Positions 1 to 7,866 of a stretch of 64,000 bases of DNA are shown here, in pieces. The translations under genes and the position numbers were made by a program. Numbering within the stretch: position 1 is the stretch's first letter; every line of letters begins with the position of its first letter. This DNA is from Micromonospora costi. GTDB lineage: Bacteria > Actinomycetota > Actinomycetes > Mycobacteriales > Micromonosporaceae. The stretch spans positions 744,001 to 808,000 of the forward strand of contig NZ_RBAN01000002.1 of the NCBI RefSeq assembly GCF_003626655.1. Reading direction: 5' to 3'. A model generated the notes under the pieces. The model searched no databases, had not been told where the DNA came from, and worked only from the letters and a program-made list of their open reading frames with translations.

Positions 1-260
1 TCCCGAGTCCCGCGCGGCCGGCCGCGGCCGGATGCACCCTCCCCAGGCCCCACCGGGTGGATCCGCCATCCCAGCATCGGATCCGTCCCAGCTGGGGACT
101 GTCACGGAAGTGATTTGAGGGGTGTACAGCAAGCGACACGACCGTCATGATCTGATGTGTACCGCTACCGGCGCCGAACCGGTGTCAGTTCGCCCACGTC
201 AGGGGTCGTCAGGTTCACCGGTGTGCGAGTTGTGGTCCTTGACCGGGGAGGGGTTGGGCC
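1..260. other. Gene-free leader upstream of the Crp-family gene
   Basis: No convincing coding frame is seen. The 3' end carries a GGGGAGG ribosome binding site just before the GTG at 261. A loose dyad, GTCAC-4-GTGAT, lies around 100-113 and could be an operator, but it does not fit the Crp/Fnr consensus well, so no site is claimed. Confidence 0.4.
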
Positions 261-953
261 GTGGAGGTTCGCCTGCCGGAGCCGGGTGACGCGCTCACGG
301 GTGTCGAGATGTTCGCCGGCCTCGAGCCGGAGGTACGGCAGCGCGTCATCGCCGCCGCCGTGCCGCGGACGTACCGCAAGGGCCAACTGCTGTTCGTGGA
401 GAACGACCCCGGCGAGTCCCTGATCGTGCTGCGCCGCGGCGCGGTCGCGGTCTTCCGCACCGCCCCGACCGGCGAACGCGCGGTGCTGTCGGTCATCCGC
501 CCACCGGACGTGCTGGGCGAGGTCTCGCTGTTGGACGCCTCCACCCGCTCGGCCTCCGCCGAGGCCATCGAGGACTGCACCGCCCTCGCGCTGTCCCGGG
601 GCGCCTTCATGGAGCTGGTGCACTCCAACCCCCGCATCCTCGACGCGGTGATGCGCTCGCTCGGCGGGCTGATCCGCCGGCTCACCGAGCAGAACGCCGA
701 CCACGTCTTCCTGGACCTGCCCGGCCGGGTGGCGAAGACCCTGGTCCGGCTGGCCGGCGAGAGCCAGGCTCCGATGATCACCATCGAGCTCAACCAGAGC
801 CAGCTCGCGGAGATGGCCGGCGGCTCCCGGCAGAGCGTCAACCAGGCGATCGGCTCGTTCGCCAACCGGGGCTGGCTGCGCACCGAGGGCCGACGGATCG
901 TGGTGACCGACGTGGCCGCGCTGCGGCGCCGCGCCGGGATGAACGATCGCTGA
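261..953 (+). CDS. Crp/Fnr-family transcriptional regulator
   Basis: This is a 230-residue cytoplasmic DNA-binding regulator with the usual family length. Residues about 15-135 form a cyclic-nucleotide-binding beta-roll (motifs FVENDPGESL and GEVSLLD), followed by a long dimerisation helix. Residues about 150-225 form a Crp-type winged helix whose recognition segment reads LAEMAGGSRQSVNQAIG. No cysteine cluster typical of Fnr oxygen sensors is present, so a nucleotide or other small ligand is more likely. The GTG at 261 was chosen because GGGGAGG sits about 8 nt upstream. It is transcribed away from the window edge and ends before a strong hairpin at 1029-1061. Targets cannot be read from the sequence. 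Two genes downstream lies a class III cyclase-domain protein, a possible but unproven functional link through cAMP. Confidence 0.9.
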   Translation: MEVRLPEPGDALTGVEMFAGLEPEVRQRVIAAAVPRTYRKGQLLFVENDPGESLIVLRRGAVAVFRTAPTGERAVLSVIRPPDVLGEVSLLDASTRSASAEAIEDCTALALSRGAFMELVHSNPRILDAVMRSLGGLIRRLTEQNADHVFLDLPGRVAKTLVRLAGESQAPMITIELNQSQLAEMAGGSRQSVNQAIGSFANRGWLRTEGRRIVVTDVAALRRRAGMNDR

Positions 954-1028
954 CCTCCGGCCGCTGGCCTCGGGCCGCGGGCCGTCGCGTTCCGAGGGAC
1001 GGCGTACGCCCGGTGACGGAAACGCGGA

Positions 1029-1061
1029 CGGGGCCGGCGGGCGCCTCGCCCGCCGGCCCCG
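1029..1061. terminator. Bidirectional hairpin terminator
   Basis: A perfect 15-bp G/C stem (1029-1043 with 1047-1061) closes a 3-nt loop between the converging Crp gene (ends 953) and the small minus-strand gene (ends 1071). There is no clear U-tract, as is common in actinobacteria. Confidence 0.75.
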
Positions 1062-1070
1062 CCCGGTCGA

Positions 1071-1322
1071 TCAGTTGCCGTCGTCGGCCGGCGGGGCGCC
1101 CGGCCCCGGGCCGATCTTCGTCGGGTCGGTCGGCTTCGACGTGGACGTGCTCGGCGAGGTGGTCGTGGTCTCCCCCGACCCGCTCGTCTGGCCCTCGGGC
1201 TCTTCCACCATGCCCTGCTCCTCCAGCTCGGCGAGAATGACCGCGTCGACGTCGACGGTGTCCCCCGGTGCCCACACCCTGCCACCCGGATCGGTCCACG
1301 CAGTGGACAGTCGCACCTGCAC
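1071..1322 (-). CDS. Small acidic hypothetical protein (83 aa)
   Basis: The product is not recognised as a named family. The N-terminal half (about residues 1-45) reads like a small folded domain (VRLSTAWTDPGGRVWAPGDT, then a VDAVILAELEEQG segment), and the C-terminal half is a low-complexity Thr/Ser/Pro/Gly tail ending PPADDGN. The GTG start at 1322 is preceded by GGGAGAG, a good ribosome binding site, and the gene is divergent from the cyclase-domain protein at about 1.45 kb. No signal peptide or membrane segment is seen. The VW-APGDTVDVDA element resembles capsid- or head-to-tail-connector-associated small proteins and SH3-like folds, but I infer no function. Confidence 0.6.
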   Translation of the reverse strand: MQVRLSTAWTDPGGRVWAPGDTVDVDAVILAELEEQGMVEEPEGQTSGSGETTTTSPSTSTSKPTDPTKIGPGPGAPPADDGN

Positions 1323-1428
1323 GGCACTCTCCCTGATGTGAAAACTTACTGGTAGGGAAGACTAGCCCCGGCCGATCGGTCGCGATGCCCGCCCGCACGT
1401 CGGGTACCCGACTGGCCCCGGCCGCCGC

Positions 1429-1434
1429 GATACT
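1429..1434 (+). promoter_or_regulatory. Putative -10 box (GATACT) for the cyclase-domain gene
   Basis: GATACT precedes the zinc-ribbon coding sequence by about 25 nt and a GGGAG element lies at 1451-1455. This fits a short leader ending near 1456-1462. It is inferred from sequence similarity to actinobacterial -10 boxes only. Confidence 0.35.
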
Positions 1435-1461
1435 GGGCTCTCTCGCCTCCGGGAGCTGGAC

Positions 1462-4400
1462 ATCGACCTCACCTGTGGACACTGCGCGCGCGCAGCTGGA
1501 CCGGACGACCGCTTCTGCGGCGGGTGCGGCCAGCCGCTCACCGTCAGCTGCGCGCACTGCGGGCACGCCAACAGCACCGAGGCCAACTTCTGCACCAGCT
1601 GCGGGCAACCGTTGCGCGACCCCGTCGTCGTCATCAAGGAGGACCGGCGGCAGGTCAGTGTCCTCTTCGTGGACATCGTGGACTTCACGACGTACGCCGA
1701 ACGGGCCGACCCGGAGCAGGCTCGCGGCCTGCAACAGGCATACTTCGCCACGGTGCGGCGTGTCGTGCACCAGTACGGCGGGGTGGTCGAGAAGTACATC
1801 GGCGACGCCGTGATGGCGCTGTTCGGCGCGCCGGTGGCCACCGACAACGACGCGCTGCGCTGCGTCCGCGCCGGCCTGGAGCTGCAACGCAACCTGGCCC
1901 GGCAGCCCGCGGGCCGGCAGCCGCCGCTGAGCTTCCGGGTGGGCATCGCCACCGGCGAGGCCCTGGTGGACCTCTCCGCCACGCAGGACGGCGGCCAGGC
2001 GTTCGTCACCGGCGACGTGGTCAACACCGCGTCCCGCCTCCAGTCGCTCGCCCCGCCCGGCGGCGTCGTGGTCGACGAGGCCACCTGGTCGGCCACCCGC
2101 CACGAACTGGAGTACGCCGACCGGCCGCCGGTCACCCTCAAGGGCCGTACGGCGGTGAGCCGGATCTGGCTGGCGCTGCGGGTCCGGCCGGACCGCGACC
2201 CCCGGACGGCCGAACTCACCCCCATGGTCGACCGGGAACACGAGCGCGGCCTGCTGGTCAACGCGCTGCACCGGATGGTGAATGAGCGGACGTCCCAGCT
2301 CGTGACGGTGTTCGGCCCGGCCGGCGTGGGCAAGAGCCGCCTGCTGCGCGAACTCGCCCGGCACGCCGCCAGCCTGCCCGGGCCACCCATCACCTGGTTG
2401 GTCGGCAACTGCCCGCCGTTCGGTGAGAACGTCACCTGGGCGGCGCTCACCGACATCGTGAAGGCGTGGGTGGGGGCGCCCGAGGCCGATCCGGTCACCC
2501 TGCGCGACCGGCTCCGGGCACGGCTCGCGCAGCTCGCCGACCCCCACGCCGTACGGCTGGCCGAGGCGCTGGGCCCGCTGCTCGGCGTACCCGGCGAACG
2601 GCTCGCCCCCGGCGAGACCGAGGCCGCGTGGCGGCGGTTCCTCCTCGTCCTCGCCGACGCCGGGCCGACCGTGCTCGTTTTCGAGGACATGCACTGGGCG
2701 GACCAGGCGATGCTCGCGTTCGTCGAACAGCTGGGCGCGACGGCCCGGAGCGTACCGCTGCTGGTCGTCGCGACGGCCCGGCCGGAGCTGCGGGAACGGA
2801 ACCCGGCCTGGACCGGCACGATCAGCGGCGCCATGTCCATCTCGGTGCCGCCGATGCACGACTCCGACATCGACACCCTCTACTCGCTGCTGCTCGGACA
2901 GGCCACGCTGCCGTCGACGCAGCGCGCCCCGCTCATCGAGTTCGCCGACGGCAACCCACTCTACGCGCAGGAGTACGCGCGGATGCTGCTCGACGGCGGC
3001 CTGCTCGACCCGGTCAACTCGGCCGGCGCGCCCGACCCGGCCGGTGGCCCGGAGATGCCCCGTACGGTCCAGGCGGTCATCGCGAACCGGCTCGACCTCC
3101 TGGACCCGGCCGACCGGGCGGTCCTGCACGCCGCCGCGGTGGTCGGCATCCAGTTCTGGGCCGCGCCCGTGGCGACCGCCCTCGGTCGGCCGGTCGAGTG
3201 GGTGGAGCGGGCGCTGGACCGGCTCCAGCGCCGCGACCTGGTGTACGAGCAGGACACCTCGACGATGCCCGGCCAGTCCGAGTACCGGTTCCGGCACATC
3301 CTCGTGCGCGACGTCTGCTACCAGCGGCTCCCCCGCGCCGAGCGGGTGGTGCGGCACCAGCGCACCGCCGACTGGCTGGAGCAGCTCGCCGACGGCCGCC
3401 TCCACGACCTGGCCGAGGTGCTCGCCAACCACCGCTGGGCGGCGCACGAGATCGCCCGGACGGTCGGCCTCGACACCGGCCCGTACGCCCCGGCCGCGCG
3501 GGACGCGCTGCACCGGGCGGCCCGCCGGGCGTACGCGTTGCACGCGCTGGACACCGCGGCCACGCTGGTCGGCCGCGCGCTCGCCCTGGACCTGCCGCCC
3601 GACCCGGCGCTGGAACTCCTCGACGCCGAACTGGCGCTGTACCGCGACGGCGACGCGTTCCTCGTCGCCGGTGGGACCGACACGCTCACCCGGCTCGCCG
3701 AACGGCTCACCGCCGCCGGCGACCGGACGGGCGCCGCCCGGGCCTGGACCCTGCTGGCCACCGCCGCCTGGAGCCGGGCCGACCGCCCCGCCACCCTGCG
3801 CTGCCTGGACCGGGCCATCGGCATCTACGACGAGTTGCCGGACAGCCAGGAGAAGGCCGGCGCGCTGCTGGAACTCGCCCGCGTCCACATGCTCAACGCG
3901 GAGAACGAACCGGCCTGCGAGGCGGCCCGGGCGGCGGCAGCCCTCGCCGAGCGGCTCCAACTGCGGGAGGCGCAGGCCAACGCGCGGATCACGCTCGCCG
4001 TGGCGCGCTACATCACCGGCTCCGCCGAGGCGTACGCGGAACTGGCCGAGGTGACCGAACACTGCCGGGTGGAGCGGCTGGCGAGCCGCCGGCGGGCGGT
4101 GCAGAACCTCGCCTGGGCGTTGCAGGAGGAGGGTGACCTCGCGGGGTCGACGCGCCTCGTGGACGAACAGCGGACCCTCGACCTCGGCGGCGAACACAGC
4201 CTCGCCACGAGCTTCGCCGACCAGTGGACCCGGGCGTACTACGCGGGCGAGTGGACGTCGGCCCTGGCCATGGCGGCGGAGTCGACGCGCCGGCCGACCG
4301 CCGAGTGGGACCTGCACATCGTGGCGGTGTCCGGGTGGATGCGCGGGCTCGGCGCGGTACGCCGACCGGACCCGCCGGAGCCGGACGGGGACGGCCCCGA

Positions 4401-4941
4401 CCTGGTCGAGCAGGCCGTGGTGGCGGCCCGCCGCAGCGGATTCCACCGCGTGCTGCGGTCGACGTTGGCGCACGCCGCGCTCTGCCGGGCGGTGGAGGGC
4501 CGCCGCGCCGAGGCCATGGCGCTGCTGCGCGAACTGGAGGAGGACTGGCGGCGCACCCGGATGATCCCGTTCGCCGAGTGGGTGCCGGCGGTCGGGCACG
4601 TCGCCGGTGTGCTGGGCACCGAGGCGGCCCGGCTCGTGCGGACGCTGCTGGACCGGGCGCCCCGGACCACGCCGTGGGCCCGGGCCGCCGGGCAGGTCGC
4701 CGACGGCGTGCTGGCCGCGTCCGCCGGGGACGCCCGTACCGCCGCCGACCTGATGCGGGCCGCGGCGCGCAGCTACGCCCGGATGACCGACGTCACCGAC
4801 GAGATCATCACGACCGCGCTGTCGATCGGGCCGCTGACCGCGGCCGACCCGGCCGGCGCGGCGGCCGCACGGCAGCAGCTCGAGGAGTTCGCCACCCGCA
4901 ACAAAGCCCCCGGCCTGCTCCGCCTGACCGGTCTCCCCTAA
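1462..4941 (+). CDS. Double-zinc-ribbon adenylate/guanylate cyclase domain protein with AAA ATPase and TPR region
   Basis: This is a large STAND-type signalling ATPase. Four paired CxxC motifs (CGHC, CGGC, CAHC, CTSC) at about 1474-1605 form a double zinc ribbon. A class III nucleotide cyclase domain follows (1650-2150) with both metal aspartates (LFVDIVDF, KYIGDAVMAL) and the Asn/Arg pair (VVNTASRLQ). An AAA/NACHT-like ATPase follows with Walker A GPAGVGKS near 2311 and Walker B VLVFEDMHWAD near 2673. The C-terminal half is Ala/Leu-rich helical TPR-like sequence. The product probably makes cAMP or uses the cyclase fold as a regulator. The start is uncertain: the first canonical start is TTG at 1612, but the zinc ribbons are clearly coding upstream, back to a stop at 1363, and no ATG/GTG/TTG exists there. 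ATC at 1462 (6 nt after GGGAG) or CTG at 1456 are the candidates. Confidence 0.85.
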   Translation: MDLTCGHCARAAGPDDRFCGGCGQPLTVSCAHCGHANSTEANFCTSCGQPLRDPVVVIKEDRRQVSVLFVDIVDFTTYAERADPEQARGLQQAYFATVRRVVHQYGGVVEKYIGDAVMALFGAPVATDNDALRCVRAGLELQRNLARQPAGRQPPLSFRVGIATGEALVDLSATQDGGQAFVTGDVVNTASRLQSLAPPGGVVVDEATWSATRHELEYADRPPVTLKGRTAVSRIWLALRVRPDRDPRTAELTPMVDREHERGLLVNALHRMVNERTSQLVTVFGPAGVGKSRLLRELARHAASLPGPPITWLVGNCPPFGENVTWAALTDIVKAWVGAPEADPVTLRDRLRARLAQLADPHAVRLAEALGPLLGVPGERLAPGETEAAWRRFLLVLADAGPTVLVFEDMHWADQAMLAFVEQLGATARSVPLLVVATARPELRERNPAWTGTISGAMSISVPPMHDSDIDTLYSLLLGQATLPSTQRAPLIEFADGNPLYAQEYARMLLDGGLLDPVNSAGAPDPAGGPEMPRTVQAVIANRLDLLDPADRAVLHAAAVVGIQFWAAPVATALGRPVEWVERALDRLQRRDLVYEQDTSTMPGQSEYRFRHILVRDVCYQRLPRAERVVRHQRTADWLEQLADGRLHDLAEVLANHRWAAHEIARTVGLDTGPYAPAARDALHRAARRAYALHALDTAATLVGRALALDLPPDPALELLDAELALYRDGDAFLVAGGTDTLTRLAERLTAAGDRTGAARAWTLLATAAWSRADRPATLRCLDRAIGIYDELPDSQEKAGALLELARVHMLNAENEPACEAARAAAALAERLQLREAQANARITLAVARYITGSAEAYAELAEVTEHCRVERLASRRRAVQNLAWALQEEGDLAGSTRLVDEQRTLDLGGEHSLATSFADQWTRAYYAGEWTSALAMAAESTRRPTAEWDLHIVAVSGWMRGLGAVRRPDPPEPDGDGPDLVEQAVVAARRSGFHRVLRSTLAHAALCRAVEGRRAEAMALLRELEEDWRRTRMIPFAEWVPAVGHVAGVLGTEAARLVRTLLDRAPRTTPWARAAGQVADGVLAASAGDARTAADLMRAAARSYARMTDVTDEIITTALSIGPLTAADPAGAAAARQQLEEFATRNKAPGLLRLTGLP

Positions 4942-4983
4942 CCCCGCGCCCTCCCTCCCCCACGCGCCCTCCCTCACCTCTCC

Positions 4984-5060
4984 CCCGCGATCTTGCAGTT
5001 TGTGCCCCGGCATATGCCGCGAAGACCCTATAACGGGGGCCGAAAGTGCAAGATCGCGGG
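4984..5060. repeat. Family-A intergenic palindrome, copy 1
   Basis: The arms CCCGCGATCTTGCA (4984-4997) and TGCAAGATCGCGGG (5047-5060) are perfect 14-bp inverted repeats, with further inner pairing (TTT/AAA, Cs with Gs). A second copy with 16-bp arms lies at 47104-47185. Both copies sit between convergent genes, so the element may act as a bidirectional terminator or REP-like sequence. Confidence 0.85.
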
Positions 5061-5250
5061 AGTGGGGGGCGGTGGCGTGGGGCGTGGGGCGTGGGGCGGC
5101 GCGGCAGGCACGGCGGTGATCTCGCGGGGTGCTGGTCGGCGGGATGTGGCCGGGCCGGCGAGCCGGTGTAGATCATGGACGGGTGGGCCGGCCTGGCGGT
5201 GGGCGGGGGTCGGGGTCTTGATCGGGCTTGGGTGGCGGCTGGTCCGAGGG

Positions 5251-5326
5251 GATCGACTCCGGTTCCCTGTATGTCGCGGTATCCAACCCTCGCCGACACC
5301 GCGACTTCCACGAACCCGAGTCGATC
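5251..5326. repeat. Family-B palindrome, copy 1
   Basis: The left arm begins GATCGACTC and the right arm ends GAGTCGATC, with inner ..GTCGCGGT.. and ..ACCGCGAC.. also complementary. It is related to copies at 42440-42516 and 42976-43052. Confidence 0.75.
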
Positions 5327-5355
5327 ACCCGCTCGTGCGGCAGGCCGGCCCGCTT

Positions 5356-5430
5356 GATCGACTCCATTTCGCCGATACGGCGGGGTCGACGCGGCCGGGA
5401 TGCCGCCACATCGGCGATCTGGTGTGGATC
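5356..5430. repeat. Family-B' palindrome, copy 1
   Basis: An imperfect dyad pairs CGCCGA..GGCGG with CCGCC..TCGGCG, bounded by GATCGACTCC and GGTGTGGATC. The copy at 42534-42610 is the same unit in inverted orientation, and a degenerate one lies at 26630-26707. Confidence 0.65.
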
Positions 5431-5537
5431 ACACCCGGCCCGTCCTCGAAGCGGGTCATCACGTCGCACCCTGCCTACGGCGGCCGGCCGCGAGAGCGCG
5501 ACGGCCGCGAACGGGCACGGACGGGCGACCGCAGCGG

Positions 5538-6230
5538 TCAGGCTGCTACCGGGGTGGGGGGTTGGGTTTTGATCTTCTGGGCGTAGATGTCGACGTACTC
5601 GCGGCCGGACAGCTCCATGAGCTCGTACATGATCTCGTCGGTGACCGCACGCTCGACGAACCGGTCGCCGGCCATGCCGCGGTAGCGGGAGAAGTCCAGC
5701 GGGGCGCCGAACCGGATGCGCACCCGCGCGATCTTCGGGATCAGCTTGCCGGGCGGTTGGATCTCGTCGGCGTTGAGCATCACCACGGGCACCACCGGCG
5801 CGCCGCTCTCCAGGGCCAGCCGGGCCACGCCGGTCTTGCCCCGGTACAGGCGGCCGTCCGGTGAGCGGGTGCCCTCCGGGTAGATGCCGGCCACCCCGCC
5901 GGCCCGCAGCACCCGCAACTGGGTGTCCAGCGCGGCCCGGGCGGCCCGCCCGCCCGAACGGTCGACCGGGATCGTGCCGGTGCCCACGAAGAACATCTTG
6001 GTCAGCCAGCCCTTGATCCCCTTGCCGGTGAAGTACTCGGCCTTGGCGACGAAGGTGACCCGCCGCGGCACGATCAGCGGCGTGAAGATCGAGTCGGAGA
6101 AGGAGAGGTGGTTGCTGGCCAGGATCACCGGGCCGGTCTCCGGTACGTGGTGCAGGCCCTCCACCTGCGGGCGGAAGATCAGCCTCAGCAGCGGCCCGAG
6201 GATCACGTACTTCAGCAGCCAGTACAGCAC
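5538..6230 (-). CDS. 1-acyl-sn-glycerol-3-phosphate acyltransferase (PlsC family)
   Basis: This 230-residue protein belongs to the PlsC/AGPAT family, which transfers an acyl group to lysophosphatidic acid in phospholipid synthesis at the inner face of the membrane. The catalytic NHxxxxD box is present as NHLSFSD, the substrate motif as YPEGTRSPDG, and a conserved VPVVMLNADE segment follows. The N-terminus (LYWLLKYVILGPLLRLIF) is a hydrophobic anchor. I chose the GTG at 6230, preceded by a GGGAGAGGA site, and not the longer open frame reaching 6362, whose extra residues are Arg-rich and unlike the family. A paralogue of similar length lies at 22494-23165. It stands alone, convergent with the cyclase-domain gene. 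Confidence 0.88.
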   Translation of the reverse strand: MLYWLLKYVILGPLLRLIFRPQVEGLHHVPETGPVILASNHLSFSDSIFTPLIVPRRVTFVAKAEYFTGKGIKGWLTKMFFVGTGTIPVDRSGGRAARAALDTQLRVLRAGGVAGIYPEGTRSPDGRLYRGKTGVARLALESGAPVVPVVMLNADEIQPPGKLIPKIARVRIRFGAPLDFSRYRGMAGDRFVERAVTDEIMYELMELSGREYVDIYAQKIKTQPPTPVAA

Positions 6231-6875
6231 CGGCGTCCTCTCCCAGTGATGGTCCCGACGGCACGGGACGCCCGGCCCCGGTGCACCGTCGTCGCGCACG
6301 AGCCTACGAACCCGGGCCCGCCGCCACAATGGACGCGCGGCCCACCGGCGAGGTCGGGCCACACGCCGCCGGCTCGGTCATTCCTCGGACGGTCGACGAG
6401 CCGGCCCGGGCCGACGGCGGGACAGGTGCCGCGCGACGTGCCGCCCGACGTGCCGCAGGGCTGCGGGCTGCGGGCTGCGGACTGCGTGTACCGGGCCACG
6501 TCGATCACGCCGAACGCCATCCCGGCGCGCGCTCCGACCGGGCGACGCCACCCGCCACCCGCTATCTTGTCAATTGGGTACCCCTGGCCGGGAAGATACG
6601 AATGCGCCCACGCCCGGCGACGACGAGGCCGGCCGACCGGCACCGACACCACCGCCCGCACCGGGCGCTGTCGCCCACCAGCCTCCTGACGCACTTCGCA
6701 CAAACAGACAAACGGGCGCGGCCACGACCAGCGTGACGGTCGCTGACTTTGGAAGACGCGACACAACGCACTCCCGGAACCGGGTCGGGACGTGTCACGA
6801 TTCAAGGCACGGCGCGCGTGTCGCGTCGGAGGGGGCTGGGGCGGCCGCGCGGAGGCGCGTTGAGGAGGGTGTCCG
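6231..6875. other. Long intergenic region upstream of the DUF308-like gene
   Basis: About 645 bp lie between the divergent acyltransferase and the next plus-strand gene. No coding frame is convincing. A weak dyad TATCTT..AAGATA encloses GGGTACCC around 6563-6600. The 3' end carries a strong GAGGAGGG site before the GTG at 6876. I recognise no riboswitch or small RNA. Confidence 0.4.
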
Positions 6876-7718
6876 GTGTCAGCGGGTGGGGCCCGCCGGG
6901 GGCGGCGGGACAACGGGCTCGACGCGAGCGAGTACGCCGTTGCCGGCGACGTCGATCCGCGCGTCGGCGAACACCTGCTGGACGTGCTGGCCGCCGGCGG
7001 CATCGCCGCGTACCTCCAACCGTCGGCGGACCTGAACCCGGTCACCCGCACCACCACCGTGCCAGCGCGGCCGGTCGACCGGCTCTACGTCGACCGCACC
7101 CACCTGACCACCGCCCGCGACTACCTCAACCAGCTCACCGACGAGGTGTCGCCCGAGCCGGCGCGAGCCGACGAGCCGGACATCGAGGCTGAGTGGGCAC
7201 GGATCGTGGCCGGTTTCCACGCGACGCCCGCCGCCGGTGACACCCCCTGGCCGGCCGCGGAGGACATCGACGACCCGCCGGAGTCGACCGCGGGGCCGGT
7301 AACCCGCTCCGGCACCGACGAGGCCGGGCCCACCGCGACGGACGTCCGCCGGCTGCCGTACGCGGCCGACCTCTCCGGGGTCTCCGTCGGGCGCACCGAC
7401 CGCACCGACGAGCCGTCGCTGCTCGACGGGCTGGACACCTTCGGCGCCGACCTGCCCGACGACGACGAGGAGGAGGGCTACACGCCGCCTCCGCCTCCGC
7501 CGCTGCCCCGGTTCTCGAAGTACGCGGTGGTGGGCGTCCTGGGCGTCGTGGTGGGCTTCGTGCTCTTCCTCTTCCCGTCCCTGCTGCCGGTGGACCGCTC
7601 GGTGGTCACGCTGCTCGGCTTCACAGGCATCCTCGCGGGCTTCGTGACGCTCATCTGGCGGCTGCGTCCCGGCGGTGACGACGACGAGCGCGACCCGGAC
7701 GACGGCGCCGTCGTCTGA
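6876..7718 (+). CDS. Actinobacterial membrane protein with DUF308-like C-terminus
   Basis: This 280-residue protein has three parts. Residues about 15-90 form a small globular domain (GDVDPRVGEHLLDVLAAGG, then LYVDRTHLTTARDYL) resembling the DUF2007-type putative signal-transducing fold. Residues about 90-200 are an acidic Asp/Pro linker ending in a PPPPPP run. Residues about 205-270 contain two transmembrane helices (VVGVLGVVVGFVLFLF and VVTLLGFTGILAGFVTLIW) and an acidic tail DDDERDPDDG. It is probably anchored in the cytoplasmic membrane with the large N-terminal part inside. The GTG at 6876 is supported by GAGGAGGG 7 nt upstream. The gene ends in an 18-bp perfect palindrome (7698-7715) that is still coding. 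Function is unknown. Confidence 0.75.
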   Translation: MSAGGARRGRRDNGLDASEYAVAGDVDPRVGEHLLDVLAAGGIAAYLQPSADLNPVTRTTTVPARPVDRLYVDRTHLTTARDYLNQLTDEVSPEPARADEPDIEAEWARIVAGFHATPAAGDTPWPAAEDIDDPPESTAGPVTRSGTDEAGPTATDVRRLPYAADLSGVSVGRTDRTDEPSLLDGLDTFGADLPDDDEEEGYTPPPPPPLPRFSKYAVVGVLGVVVGFVLFLFPSLLPVDRSVVTLLGFTGILAGFVTLIWRLRPGGDDDERDPDDGAVV

Positions 7719-7785
7719 CCCGCGCACGGATCGCCACCTCAGGGTCACCGACCGCATCGCGGGACGGCCTCGGGTCAACACGGGT

Positions 7786-7817
7786 GTGACAGTGGTGTAA
7801 CTTACGGTTAGTAGGAA
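7786..7817 (+). promoter_or_regulatory. Putative promoter of otsA
   Basis: GTGACA (7786-7791) is followed after 17 nt by TAGTAG (7809-7814), an AT-richer island in a very GC-rich gap. It would start otsA transcription with a short leader. This is a similarity-based call only. Confidence 0.35.
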
Positions 7818-7866
7818 TACCGCCGTACGTCACTTCCTCCGCTGACTGACCGGTTGTTCCTGGCTC

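Larger units (their letters stand above)
4942..5537. other. Gene-free convergent interval carrying palindromic repeats
   Basis: No gene is supported in these roughly 600 bp between the cyclase gene and the converging acyltransferase. It holds one family-A palindrome (4984-5060), one family-B palindrome (5251-5326) and one family-B' palindrome (5356-5430), plus a G-rich low-complexity stretch around 5060-5100. Open frames here are short and follow the repeats. Confidence 0.6.

Noticed and set aside
100..113. Possible Crp-type operator upstream of the regulator gene
   Set aside because: The dyad has a 4-nt spacer and does not match TGTGA-6-TCACA.
838..5013. A very long open frame on the minus strand (about 1391 codons) antisense to the cyclase gene
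   Set aside because: High GC with a third-position bias keeps antisense frames open. The plus strand has clear domains with catalytic residues, while the minus frame is Arg/Gly/Pro-rich without any known motif.
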